Positions 12,738 to 22,492 of a stretch of DNA of 64,000 nucleotides are shown piece by piece. Within the stretch, counting starts at the first letter, position 1. Each line of letters opens with the position of its first letter. Below the pieces are notes generated by a model that was given only the letters and a program-made list of their open reading frames with translations, searched no databases and had not been told where the DNA came from. The position numbers and the translations under genes were made by a program. Origin of the DNA: Paulinella micropora (Eukaryota > Cercozoa > Imbricatea > Euglyphida > Paulinellidae); NCBI GenBank assembly GCA_019918135.1, contig WBZZ01000447.1, forward strand, positions 22,501-86,500. The letters are read 5' to 3'.

Positions 12738-13005
12738 GGGGGGGGGGCTCGCGCGCCAGCCCCCCCCCCCCCCCCTTCGTGCCCGCGGGCGGGCGCCGGC
12801 GGCGGGGGCTCGCGCGCCGCGTCCTCCTCCCCCCCCCCCTCCGTGTCCCACGGGCGGGCACCGGCGGCGGGGGCTCGCGCGCCAGCCTCCCCCCCCCTTC
12901 TCCGTGCCCGCGGGCGGGCGCCGGCGGCGGCTCGCGCGCCAGCCTCCCCCCCTCCTCCGTGCCCACGAGCGGGCGCCGGCGGCGGCTCGCGCGCCGGCGG
13001 CCGGC
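12738..13005. repeat. GC-rich minisatellite between divergent genes, possible shared promoter
   Basis: Five copies of a roughly 55-65-bp unit. Each has GGGCGGGCGCCGGCGGCGG, then GGCTCGCGCGCC, then a C-run of varied length. GC-box-like GGGCGG and dense CpG fit a CpG-island type bidirectional promoter, which is an inference from position and composition. Open frames through it on both strands are Pro/Arg/Gly low-complexity. Confidence 0.7.
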
Positions 13006-13187
13006 ACGTGCCGCCCCCCCCCCCCCGACGACGCCCGGCGCGCGGGCGTCACCCCCCGGCCCGTGCCGCCCCCCTTTCCCTCCCCCTGGGCGCGAAAGGA
13101 GAGGAGGGGGGGGGGGGGGAGCAAGAGAAGAAGAGAGCGCGCCGGCGGAGCAAAGGCCGCGCAGCGGTCTATTTCCCAAGATGCAAC

Positions 13188-15974
13188 ATGGCCGAAGAAA
13201 AAAAAAGGGCCGGCCCCAGCCAAGCACGGGAGAGAAAATGCGCCAGCTGCGACCGGCTTTCGGTCTCGACGGGGGCCCTGGTCTCCGCCAACACTAACCC
13301 CCCAGGATTCCTAACCGCCACGGACAGCGCCCGCGGCCTCAGGGTGTGCCGGATGTTGTTGCCCGCCCAGCGCACAGCCGCTAGAGAACGAAGCGCCTTG
13401 CTGAACTATCTGCATCTGCGCAGTCTGCGGCTGCCTGTTGCCGACAGAAATAACCTACGGTTAGCACCGCTCTTGGCCGAATTCGGCGCCCGGCCGGAGG
13501 TCTACCTGACGGAAATCCAAGGCTGGGCCAGCAACAACTACCGGGCCCTGCAGATAGAGCAAGCCGCGTGGCTAAAGGCCGGCGACGCGTTGGCCGGGGG
13601 CGGGCCTGACATATTGGCGTTTGCTCCCCTGCTAATTCCTCCGGTGGGCACAGTCCACCCCGTTGTGCGCACGGCCGCTACCCGCTCTACCACCGACGTG
13701 CAGCTGCGCAGGGAAAGCTACTGGGACTCGCTCGGCGTCGCGGCCAGGCTTGGGCTCGGGGCCAGCGCCCGGAACGGCAGTTTTGTGCTCCCCGAACTGG
13801 TCACCTCCCGGGGCGAAAGCTACCCCGCGGGCCGTGACAAGAGCTGGCCGAGCTCGCCAGCCAGAACGCGGGGTACTTCCCCTTCGCGGGACCCCAGGCT
13901 TTCCCCGTCCGGCGGCTATGCCTGCATCACCTGGTCGTAGACGAATGCACGTACCTGAAGCTCGCCAGGACAGGAGCCGGCGCGCAGCCGTTCCTGGACC
14001 AGGTCACGGCGCTCGAGTTTACCCAAACCGTCCTGCCGGAGCCAGGGGAAATCCTCCCCGAGTTCACCCTGTCCGGCCTGCCGCTACTGCAACGGTTTGT
14101 CTTTACGCAGCAAGCGCAGCGGCACGAACGGCGCCCCTCCTCGCAGCCAGCGCTACTCTTCGAGGATTGTCAGGCCCTCGCCACCATTGACACCTCTTTG
14201 CACAGCGGTGACAGCCCACAGCCGGTCCGAGTGGGCCTTCGCGGCAGCTGTGCCGCTACGCTGCAAGTCAAGCCAGGGAACGGGGATCTGCACTGGGAGG
14301 CGAACCAGTGCCACCAGCTGACTACCCTGAGTTGGCCGGAGCTCTGCGTCACGGAGGGAATCCTCACGCTGGGGCTGTACGCGTGTAGGACCCTGCGCGA
14401 GCTTTTGTTACCACGGCTGGCGCGAGCCAGGGGCCTGCACGTACGACTGCTCCCTACCGAGCATTCCCCTGGCTATTATTCGCCCCGCCCAGCAGCGCCC
14501 GCCGCCCCGCCGTTGCGGGACTTCGCACTGTTCCACGCGCCCGAGCTGGCCGTCGTGGCCGGAAACCTCGACGTGGAACTCCGTAGCTGTCCACGCCTGT
14601 CCAGCTTCGCACTACCAGAGTTGTGCAGGGTACACGAAGAGGCCGAGTTCGGGTTCCACGGGTGCGGCACCCTGGCAGAGGCTACCTTGCCTAGATTGGC
14701 ATCGGTGGGCTACCTGCTGGGCCTGGACTTTTGTGCCTGCCAGCACCTCACGGCTTTCACTCTGCCCCTGTTACAACGGCTCGCGCACCAGCCGGCCGTG
14801 GGCCAGGGCTGGGGACAGGAGCGTGGCCTGAGGCTACATTTCGAGGACTGTACCAGGCTGCTTAACTGCACTTTGCCCCTGCTGCGTACCATCGGGAAGA
14901 GGGAGGTTGGCAGCTCTTACCGAGGAGGCCCAGCGGAGGACGACGACGCGCCTGCTTTCGGGGGGGCCCTAAGTGTGTCCCTCGAGAACTGCCCTGTGTT
15001 CAAAAACCTAGACCTGCCGCTGCTCAGCAGGGTACGGGGCGGGGGCTGCGTGCTCAAAGTACAGGGCTCCGACGTTACGCGGGTAAGCTTGCCCTTGCTG
15101 CGTCTAGTGGATCAAGAGCTCTGGCTAGAATTCCGGGGCTGCGCGAAGCTACAGGAGTTTACGCTACCGAGGCTGCGGCTGGTGCGGGGGCGAGGCGAGT
15201 CTAGGAGGAGCCGCGTCAGCTTCAAACGCTGTCCCCACCTAAAAAAGTTTGCTTTGCCTCTGTTAGCGCAAGTAGGCTGTGAACTGTCGGTGTGCGTCAA
15301 GGACTGCCCAGCATTCCAAGAGCTGTCGCTGCCTAAGCTCAGGAAGGTAGCGGGGCCGGTCCAGGTAGAGTTGGAGTGCCCCGAGCTGCGGACCTGTGAC
15401 TTCTCCGCGCTGGCCCAGGTACAGGGTGCGTTCACTGTGACCGCCAAGCGCTGCCGCCAGCTCGAGGCCCTGCGACTGCCGCTGATAGGGAGGCTGCGGG
15501 TGCGGGATGAAGCGGAGGAGAGAAGACTGGGTTCCCGTTCATGCGTGACGGTCGAGGAATGCCCCGCGCTGCAGGAGCTCGGCTCCCCCCGACAGGGTGG
15601 CTGAACTACACGGCCTGTACGCTGACGGTACGGGGCTGCCAACGTCTGCCAGCGCTCGTGTTACCGAAGGCTATGCACAGCGTGGCGGAGTGGGGGCTGA
15701 CAATCTCCGCCTGCCCCGCTCTGACCCAGCTCGTGCCGCCCGCCAAGCTACCAGTGTGCCAGGAGCTCATGCTCCGGGTACAGGACTGCCAACGTCTGCC
15801 AGCGCTCGTGTTACCAACGGCCCTGCCCAGCGTGACGGGGCTGGAGCTGACGATCACTGGCTGCCCCGCTCTGACTGAGCTCGCAGTGCCAGCAGCCATG
15901 CCCGGCGTGACGGAGCTGGAGCTGGCGATCACGGGCTGCCCCGCTCTGACTGAGCTCGCAGTGCCAGCAGCCAT
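13188..15974 (+). CDS. Large leucine-rich-repeat protein, cut off by element A
   Basis: The start is set at the ATG at 13,188 (MAEEKKRAGPSQ); an upstream ATG at 12,651 only adds low-complexity sequence from the minisatellite. The protein is built of about 20 repeats of 22-30 residues of the form C-x2-L-x3-x-LP-x-L-x2-V. Examples are SCPRLSSFALPELCRV, DCPAFQELSLPKLRKV and GCPALTELAVPAAM. This is a Cys-containing LRR close to the BspA-like type, which usually forms a curved binding surface. N-terminal residues 1-200 are not repeated, and no signal peptide or membrane segment is obvious. The frame changes near 13,835 and again at a C6 run near 15,590; both could be assembly errors or real. The last two repeats are almost identical, and the coding sequence ends inside the second at the junction with AT-rich DNA. 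No stop codon or further repeats of its own are seen. Confidence 0.65.
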
Positions 15975-16092
15975 GGGAGGAAGCAAAACATTTGATAAAA
16001 ATATTCAGATGTCTTTTACACCAACCAGAATGAATGTAAAATTTATTCACTACTTGATCGACTAAACAGAGACAAAAACCTGAATTCTTTAT

Positions 16093-16287
16093 ATGGACAG
16101 AATTGGAATTGTCGGCACATTCTCCGACCGCAACACAGCAAATATTTCAAACCTCAGTTATAATTTGGGGGTCGTTGGTTGGTCGGACGGGCAATATACA
16201 TTTAAAGTCCTTGAAACTGATAGCGGAAATATTGATACAGGAAATTCAGCGGGAAGAATTGTTGTATGTTTGGAATTTCTCGCTTAG
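16093..16287 (+). CDS. Small unknown protein at the left end of element A
   Basis: 64 residues, beta-rich in appearance (GVVGWSDGQYTFKVLETDSG ... GRIVVCLEFLA). It could be the end of a larger structural protein, since penton-like proteins of these viruses often close with a similar short strand, but no family is recognised. The 120 bp upstream is AT-rich with no clear promoter. Confidence 0.3.
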   Translation: MDRIGIVGTFSDRNTANISNLSYNLGVVGWSDGQYTFKVLETDSGNIDTGNSAGRIVVCLEFLA

Positions 16288-16365
16288 AATATAGGATGGA
16301 GAAGATTAATAGCATTAAGGTGAAGCCTGTAAAATAAGAAGGAGGCAACGACAAAAAAGCAAAGA

Positions 16366-16812
16366 GCTATAAATTATTCAATGAGCCGTATGCCAATATA
16401 TTTCTGCTTGCCAGAAAAAAGAGCGGGAAAACGACAGCACTCTTTGAAGTACTGAAACGGACAACAGACAGAAAAACCCGTATTGTCATTATTGCTTGAA
16501 CAATACACAAGGACTACATTTATAAAGCAATGGTAAAGCACTTTAAGAACAGGGGAAACCCAATGGCAATATATACCTTTCTTAAATCAGATGGTGTTAA
16601 TGTGAGCAATAAAACAATTAGACTATGTATTGATATTTCCAGCCCAGTCTGTGGATAAGATGGAACTAGTTTTTCAACACTTAGACCTATCTTTCGACTT
16701 TGATTATTTTCTTCAAAAGTATCACGAAGCAACAAAGGAGAGATTAAATTTTCTTTATGTCTCAAGTGTTGCTGACGAACTTCGCAAAAATTTTAATTTT
16801 CGTCGAAAATAA
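16366..16812 (+). pseudogene. Packaging ATPase (A32/FtsK-HerA type), broken
   Basis: The reading begins KLFNEPYANIFLLARKKSGKTTALFE, with a Walker A loop ARKKSGKTT. The far end, near 16,750-16,812, gives RLNFLYVSSVADELRKNFN, which matches the usual C-terminal end of PLV and Polinton packaging ATPases. In the family this enzyme drives DNA into preformed capsids. The gene is much shorter than the usual 230-300 residues and is not intact. It lies at the left end of element A, upstream of the small basic protein, all on the plus strand. Confidence 0.6.
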
Positions 16813-16847
16813 TTATTTGATTTTTTAAATATTTTTTTCATAGTACA

Positions 16848-17156
16848 ATGGTAGTGAAAACAACTCGTGTTGAAGTCATTCCAACAATCGGCAAACGAAC
16901 AATTAACTCAAGCACAAATATGGCAGGAGGCAAAAAGAAGACTGGTCGTAAGAAGAAGCAGGGAGGCCAAGGTAAGGTAAATTGGCAAAAAGTGGGGAAA
17001 ACTGCTTTGGCTATTAACAAGTTTCTGAGGGATAACAAGGTAATCTCAAAGACTGCCGGAGCATTGAGTAGTATGGGAGTGCCATATGCGGGATCAGTCC
17101 AAGCCACTGCCGCAAAACTAGGTTATGGAAAAAACAATCTGGCCGTGGTGCCTTGA
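16848..17156 (+). CDS. Small basic core-like protein
   Basis: 102 residues starting at ATG 16,848 behind an AT-rich leader. Residues 22-42 are strongly basic (GGKKKTGRKKKQGGQGK). The C-terminal half (KFLRDNKVISKTAGALSSMG ... AAKLGYG) is amphipathic and Gly/Ala-rich. Small Lys-rich proteins of this layout are common next to capsid genes in Polinton-like viruses and are thought to bind packaged DNA or line the capsid. That assignment rests on layout and context, not on a recognised domain. It appears whole. Confidence 0.5.
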   Translation: MVVKTTRVEVIPTIGKRTINSSTNMAGGKKKTGRKKKQGGQGKVNWQKVGKTALAINKFLRDNKVISKTAGALSSMGVPYAGSVQATAAKLGYGKNNLAVVP

Positions 17157-17160
17157 AATT

Positions 17161-17815
17161 CTAAATATTAAAAGCATTTAATCCTATTGGCTCATTTATA
17201 AAATCAGTATGTTTTTTCGTTCGTTTATGGCGAGTTTTATGATATGATGTATATTTCATACCACACTCGCAATTATGTTGTATTTTTCTTTCTTCTCTTA
17301 TTTTGTCTGTATTGCTTTCTCTGTATTTTTTAAAGTGTTCTTTAATTTTATCCTTGTTATTTTTTCTGTATTGTTTACCTTTTTCTTGAATTTTTTCTTT
17401 ATTATATTCATTGTATTGTTTTAAGTATTCTTTTATCTTGTCTTTGTTTTCTTCATAATATAATTCCACTTTCTTTAATTTTATTTTTGTTTTCTACTCT
17501 GTATTGATTTTTTGTTCTACCTGCCACCATTTTATTTACGCATTTCCTCTGTCTGATTAATTCTCCTTCTCGTTTAAGTAATCCCATTTTATTATCACAC
17601 TGACATTCCTCAATTAATTCAATATAAACATCATCGTATTTAACTATTTCAAAAGAGGATATATAGTGTGTTCTTTTTCCATTCATCCAACATTTATAAT
17701 CCAACTTATGACTGCTCAGCCTTTTATATAATGGTTGAATAGTAGAACCAATATAAATTTCGTCTGTCTGGTGAGACCTTAATGAGTAAATTTTTCCTTG
17801 CTTGTAGTCTGGCAT
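17161..17815 (-). pseudogene. GIY-YIG nuclease with NKDKIKE repeats and zinc-finger end, broken
   Basis: The N-terminal part (start near 17,815) has KIYSLRSHQTDEIYIGST, the GIY...YIG core in variant form, then LYKRLSSHK with the expected Arg and SSF...YIELIEE with the acidic region. Downstream are tandem 13-15-residue units of the type YxxNxxKIKE, then a Cys/His end CECGMKYTSYHKTRHKRTKK. Such nucleases nick or cut DNA and are frequent as selfish or recombination genes in PLVs and giant viruses. It is convergent with the core-like protein and leaves only 4 bp between them. The gene is not continuous. Confidence 0.7.
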
Positions 17816-17897
17816 AATGTCGTTTTATATCGTTTAATATCGTTATATTTAAATAAAAAAATTGTGTTTAATAAAATAAATATTTAATATATATACA

Positions 17898-19320
17898 ATG
17901 GTCGTCAAGAAAGCGAAGAAACAGAAATTAAGACCACCGTGGTTTATAGAAATAAGAGCGGGAGGCCATATATTATCCAGAAGGGTAAAAAATATTATCT
18001 TAATTTCGGTAAGAAAACAAATGATATGAGCACATTTCAAATTGTTAAAAATTTTTATGAAATACTTAAGCAGACCAAAAGCAAAGCGGACTACTAAAAA
18101 GGAAGATTTAAGAAAGGTCCAGAGCCTGTCAGAGATTGAACAAAATACAAGAACAGCAATTCGAGACCGCTTAGACAAACTCAGAAAGGAAAAGTATGAG
18201 GGTATTGAAGCAATAGAGAAAAAAGAAAAGACAGCACGGAATGAAATGGAAGAAGAAAAGAAAAGGTTAGAAGAAAAGACACAGCCGATGCTAAGGAAAG
18301 GCAGGATGAGTTAGCAAGGATACACCGCGATGAACTATCCGATATCAAGGAACGACAAGAACAAAAAGACAGAGAACTAAGAAGGGAGCAAAAACTCATA
18401 GAAGATGTAAAATATGAAGAAGACAGAAAAAATAGAATACAAGCATTACCACCGCCACCGCAATATAAATACATCATGCCGCCACCACCACAACAGGGAC
18501 AGCCACAAGTTCAGGCACAAGCACAATATCAAGCACTGCAAGTTCAGGCGGTAAACCCACTAGAACTAAATCGGCGGAAAAATTAATTAAAGATGCTGGT
18601 TATGGGATGATTTCCTGAGTAGTTTAAAAGATGATGGTAAAATACAACTAGCGGACGATATAAGAAAATATATGGAGTTAGGTTCAAAAATAGGAGAAGT
18701 TAAAAAATATCTTGAACAAGCACAACAAACCGCTGAAAAAACTCAAAAAATGAACCAAATTTTAGGAAACCAACTAGAGATGTCTAAATACAAAGCAAGG
18801 TTAAAGAATGGATTGGGAAATAGTAATATTGAGAAAAAACTTACTATTAGAATTCTTGGTGAAGCACTAAGAGATAAACTTCAACAAGAAGGCCACGATG
18901 TTAAAGGATGGAACCAAAGATCTCAGTAGATAATAGACAAAATAGTAGAACATAAAATAGATGTAGGAGAAAAGAAGGAAGAAGTAAAAAAGAAACTCGC
19001 AGAATATTTGGGATTACAAACGGGAACTGGATTAGAAGATTTGATTAATAAAGTGTTTTCCGTAGAAAATATTAAAAAGTATCTAACAAGAAAAGAATGG
19101 ACACATTCAATGAGAAAAAAAGATTATGTTAATGCTCTTATAAATAAATATAGAAATGACTCCAACGTAGTTGAAGATGCGACCTTCGGTAAGCAACAGC
19201 AACCAGAGGAGCCACGGCAACCAAAGCCACAGCAACCAGAGCCACAGCCAGAGCCAGAGCAACCAGAGCCAGAGCAGGACGAGCAAGTCCCCTTACAAGG
19301 AGAGGGGCGGGGACTAATGA
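17898..19320 (+). pseudogene. Coiled-coil protein region upstream of the protease, broken
   Basis: It begins at ATG 17,898 (MVVKKAKKQKLRPPW, basic). A long charged coiled coil rich in Glu/Lys/Arg lies around 18,080-18,480. A helical part follows near 18,670-18,930, and then a helical module NKVFSVENIKKYLTRKEW near 19,050-19,150. It ends in a Gln-Pro-Glu spacer of about 30 residues near 19,190-19,290. The spacer leads straight into the protease domain, so the whole may once have been one protein with a C-terminal protease. No function is assigned for the coiled-coil part. Confidence 0.5.
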
Positions 19321-19797
19321 CTAATGAAATACACGACATAATGAAAAAAACACGACTGGTATTTGGGAACAATTGCTAGTGATGAAATATACAAATTAAA
19401 TCCAGAAAAAAGAAAGCGATACGGATTTATTATGAATACCGATTCGAGCAATGAAAAAGGGTCTCATTGGATTAGTGTTTTCGTCAGTATAGATAAAGAT
19501 AGGTCAGTTGAAGTGTATGACCCATTACCACTTTACGAGCCAACGGAAGACTTTCAACAACAAATGAAACAACTAATAGATAAAAGCCACCCCGATAGTT
19601 ATTTATTAATGAAGGTTAATCAAGTAAAAGAGCAGAGTGATACTTCCTCAACTTGTGGATGGCATAGTATGAGATTTTTTATGGAGAGGGCAAAAGGTAT
19701 TAAATTTAAATTCGCCAGTGGTTTCACAGACCTGAAAGAAGACGAAGCAGAAAAGTTAAAAGCACAGAATGGTTATGGCTTTGACACATTCATTTGA
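19321..19797 (+). CDS. Adenain-like (Ulp1 fold) cysteine protease
   Basis: The domain carries the family's catalytic set in order: His in KGSHWISVFV, Asp in VEVYDPLPLYEP, Gln in VNQVKEQSD and Cys in STCGWHSMRFF. The flanking TNEIHDIMK near 19,321-19,345 is the usual entry helix. In adenoviruses, Polintons and PLVs this protease matures capsid proteins. It sits immediately upstream of the penton and MCP genes. About 150 residues cover the domain, the normal size. The catalytic residues are all present; the gene as a whole is not intact. Confidence 0.75.
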
Positions 19798-19860
19798 TAT
19801 TTGTTTCAGACTACGTCTTCAACAAACATCGAAGACCGATTTATTTTTTCAATAAAGAAA

Positions 19861-19916
19861 AAACGATGTTTTAGAATAAGTGAGAGTGCGACGCACGAAA
19901 CGAAATTCTAAAATAT
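19861..19916. repeat. Intergenic palindromic repeat, copy 1 (element A)
   Basis: It contains ACGATGTTTTAGAATAAG, then GAGAGTGCG, GCACGAA and ATTCTAAAATATC. TTTTAGAAT pairs with ATTCTAAAA across about 28 bases, and GTGCG with CGCAC inside. AAACATCG near 19,823-19,830 pairs with CGATGTTT as an outer stem. It ends one base before the penton ATG at 19,918 and follows the protease stop at 19,797. Confidence 0.8.
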
Positions 19917-19917
19917 C

Positions 19918-20740
19918 ATGGACAAAGGTGCACGCTCAAGTTCCATCTATTACATAAATAGTAAAAATAGGATAACAGGCATAGACTCAGACTTTACATA
20001 TGAAGTCAATATGGAAGGGGTTAGACAATCCCACACACTGCAAAATTCTTCATATCTATGTGCCGAAGTCGTATTACTCGGTGGCTTCACCATATAATAC
20101 TTTTACATTATCCGAAGACCGGGTATGAGGCTTTAATTACGATACCTGAGGGAAACTACACAATGAACAATCTAAAAAATAAACTGGCTGAGGTGCTAAC
20201 CGCAGACACTGCAGCCCCAACCGATACACATACACAATAACAAGCAACAATACCAACATATAACCAGAAGATGGAAAATTAACATTCAGTGTGTCAGAGA
20301 ATAAAGGAATTCAACCGCGGTTTATATTTGATGGTGATACCCGTATTCACGAGGTTATAATATGGGGTTTGATAGAAATTCAACATTTTTTTGCCAATAA
20401 TTTTATTAAATCGCCAAATGTGATTACTTTAACTAGTGAAAAAACTCTGTATCTTCAATCTGACTTAGTTGGAGAAGGAGATAATCACGTGCTACAAAAA
20501 ATATACACTGCCAACGAAATTCCTTTTGGGTCTGTTATCTATGATGGTAGTGGGTCTGAGTATGGTAAAACATTATCCGCTCATTCAACTTGAAAATGTA
20601 TTCAGGTTTTACTTGACGGACGAAAACGACCAAGCAATTAATCTTAATGGTCTGGGAATAGTTATGACATTACTGGTTTATCGTGAAACTAATTATTTTA
20701 GTTTATTTAATTCATTTTTTAATTTACTAAAATCACAGTG
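19918..20740 (+). pseudogene. Penton / minor capsid protein, broken
   Basis: It starts at ATG 19,918: MDKGARSSSIYYINSKNRI, then SDFTYEVNMEG. Penton-type proteins of PLVs and virophages often open with this kind of N-terminus, in which a bounded beta-strand follows a short charged leader. The later part includes FSVSENKGIQPRFIF and FRFYLTDENDQAINLNGLGI, beta-rich, ending near 20,740. The position directly between protease and MCP supports the call. The usual protein is a single jelly-roll of 250-300 residues that fills capsid vertices. The gene is broken. Confidence 0.6.
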
Positions 20741-20824
20741 AATTAATTTTTGATCTAATTATTTTTTCTATAAATATATTTCGTGTATTAATTAACTTAC
20801 GCCACTTCAAAAACAAAACAAAAA

Positions 20825-22339
20825 ATGCCTGTCCAATACGGAGGAGAACTAGTCCATCAGACTAAGGAACTGCTCACTGGTAAGTATGAATGGAACAAAC
20901 TTACCAGCCGTGAAGGGTCGGCAAATGTTACCCTTACTACTGCTGGTGGTATGGAAAGCACCTTTGAAATCCCTACCCGCCCTTTGAACCTTGCGAGGTC
21001 TGTGTTGCGATTTACTTACACTCCTGCACAGGCTGGTGGTGCTGGTAGGTGTAATCGTATTTTTATGGATTGTCTGTCTATGATTAAAACTATTGAATTG
21101 CGAAGCCGAAGCGGGCAGTATTTGTGTAATCTTCAGCATGTGGGGAACTACACTAAGGTGATATGGAAACCGGAAATTAAGTATGAAAAATTTATGGCAC
21201 TTGAAAACGATGGTGCTTATGATGATGATAAGAAAACAGGTAATTCTGGTGCTATGCTTCAAAAGTGTAATGCGGGTAGAATTGAGATAGGAAGTGTAGC
21301 GGAAGGAAAGGCAATCACTGATGCGGCAGACTCAGATGATGTTAAGGCTGCTGTTCAAGCATACTACAAAGTGCCTAGTGTTAATGCTCGTCGCCACAAT
21401 GATACCGCTCTCGCTGATAGCACTGCTGGAACCTATAGCCTTGTTGATGTTGAATATGAGGAGGCTAAGTATTTGGAAGGTGGAACTAATAATGGTGCCG
21501 ACCCTGCTATTAGTGTTACGTTTCCTTTGGGAATGCTGTTTGGAACAATTTTTGAACTGGATAAAACTATTGGTTTTAATGAAATTTTGGATTTTAGAAT
21601 CGTATGGGAGAGCACGGCACGCACTTCATTTTATGGCACTGATGCGAGTTCTATTTCCACTGGTGCGGCGGCTACTGCTGTCGGTGCCACTATTTCTAAC
21701 TTAAATCTCTTTCTTGCTGTGGAGACTGATCCGAATGTTATTTTGGGGGTTCAACAAAAGATTGCTGGTGAAGGCTTTCCTTTTAAGGTTGAGTATCCAA
21801 TTGCTTGGAAGCGGAACCTATCATCATCGCAACAAAACTATGTCGTAAAAATGAACCGCTTGCAGGGTGAAAGAATTCGTCGTATCTATACATCTGCTTT
21901 CCATAACACTGAGAGTGCTAATACTTCCTTTGATAATAGCAATATGCCGGGGTATGCAGCAGAGCCTCCAGTAGTTCAAGCACAATCATCTAAGGTTAGA
22001 ACATATTACGCAACCCTTGACGGAAGCCGTATTCAACAATTTGATATTGATACATCTAGAAATGAAGATTATAGGCTTCTCAAAGATAAGTTGAAGGGAA
22101 GTGCCATTTTGAATTCGAATGTGTATCATGACAACTGGTTCCACGTTGATACTTGGGACAACAACTGCCCGCTGTGCGATAAGGATACCGACGGCTATGA
22201 GGTAAGCGGTCTGAGCCTAGACACCGAGAGACGATATGAATTCGTTGCGACTACCGCAGGAAACAATCTCAATCACTACATATTCGCCATTCTTCAACGT
22301 AGTGTGCTTGTTAAGGGAATTGAAATTTTGATGAGTTAA
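20825..22339 (+). CDS. MCP: Major capsid protein (double jelly-roll type), element A
   Basis: 504 residues from ATG 20,825 to TAA; it looks whole. The opening HQTKELLTGKYEWNKLTSRE, then TTAGGMESTFEIPTRPLNL and SVLRFTYTP, gives the first strands. MIKTIELRSRSGQYLCNLQH is the conserved segment in which a modified-looking side-chain pair precedes the neck helix. KVEYPIAWKRNLSSSQQNY and the late region (YATLDGSRIQQFDIDTSRNE, NNLNHYIFAILQRSVLVKGI) are beta-rich. Length, order behind protease and penton, and the SxSG segment shared in layout with the second MCP at 56,817 support a DJR capsid protein that forms hexon-like trimers. The leader is AT-rich with TATAAATATATTTCG about 50 bp upstream. Confidence 0.75.
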   Translation: MPVQYGGELVHQTKELLTGKYEWNKLTSREGSANVTLTTAGGMESTFEIPTRPLNLARSVLRFTYTPAQAGGAGRCNRIFMDCLSMIKTIELRSRSGQYLCNLQHVGNYTKVIWKPEIKYEKFMALENDGAYDDDKKTGNSGAMLQKCNAGRIEIGSVAEGKAITDAADSDDVKAAVQAYYKVPSVNARRHNDTALADSTAGTYSLVDVEYEEAKYLEGGTNNGADPAISVTFPLGMLFGTIFELDKTIGFNEILDFRIVWESTARTSFYGTDASSISTGAAATAVGATISNLNLFLAVETDPNVILGVQQKIAGEGFPFKVEYPIAWKRNLSSSQQNYVVKMNRLQGERIRRIYTSAFHNTESANTSFDNSNMPGYAAEPPVVQAQSSKVRTYYATLDGSRIQQFDIDTSRNEDYRLLKDKLKGSAILNSNVYHDNWFHVDTWDNNCPLCDKDTDGYEVSGLSLDTERRYEFVATTAGNNLNHYIFAILQRSVLVKGIEILMS

Positions 22340-22431
22340 TGATATTTTATTCATATACTTCGTATCTTCATAAAACATCGAATGCCATTAAAGTAAAAAA
22401 ATTGATAGATTAAATAATTTTTTCAAAATAA

Positions 22432-22490
22432 AAAACGATGTTTTAGAATAAGAGAGAGTGCGACAGCACGAATCGCAATTCTAAAATATC
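22432..22490. repeat. Intergenic palindromic repeat, copy 2 (element A)
   Basis: Same unit as at 19,861: ACGATGTTTTAGAATAAG ... GTGCG ... GCACGAA ... ATTCTAAAATATC. It follows the MCP stop by about 95 bp and ends 2 bases before ATG 22,493. An outer partner AAACATCGA lies near 22,372-22,380. Confidence 0.85.
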
Positions 22491-22492
22491 AA

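Noticed and set aside
12613-13227. Gly/Arg/Pro-rich open frames across the GC spacer, and the upstream extension of the LRR frame from 12,651
   Set aside because: They follow the minisatellite and change character at 13,188, where a better start exists.
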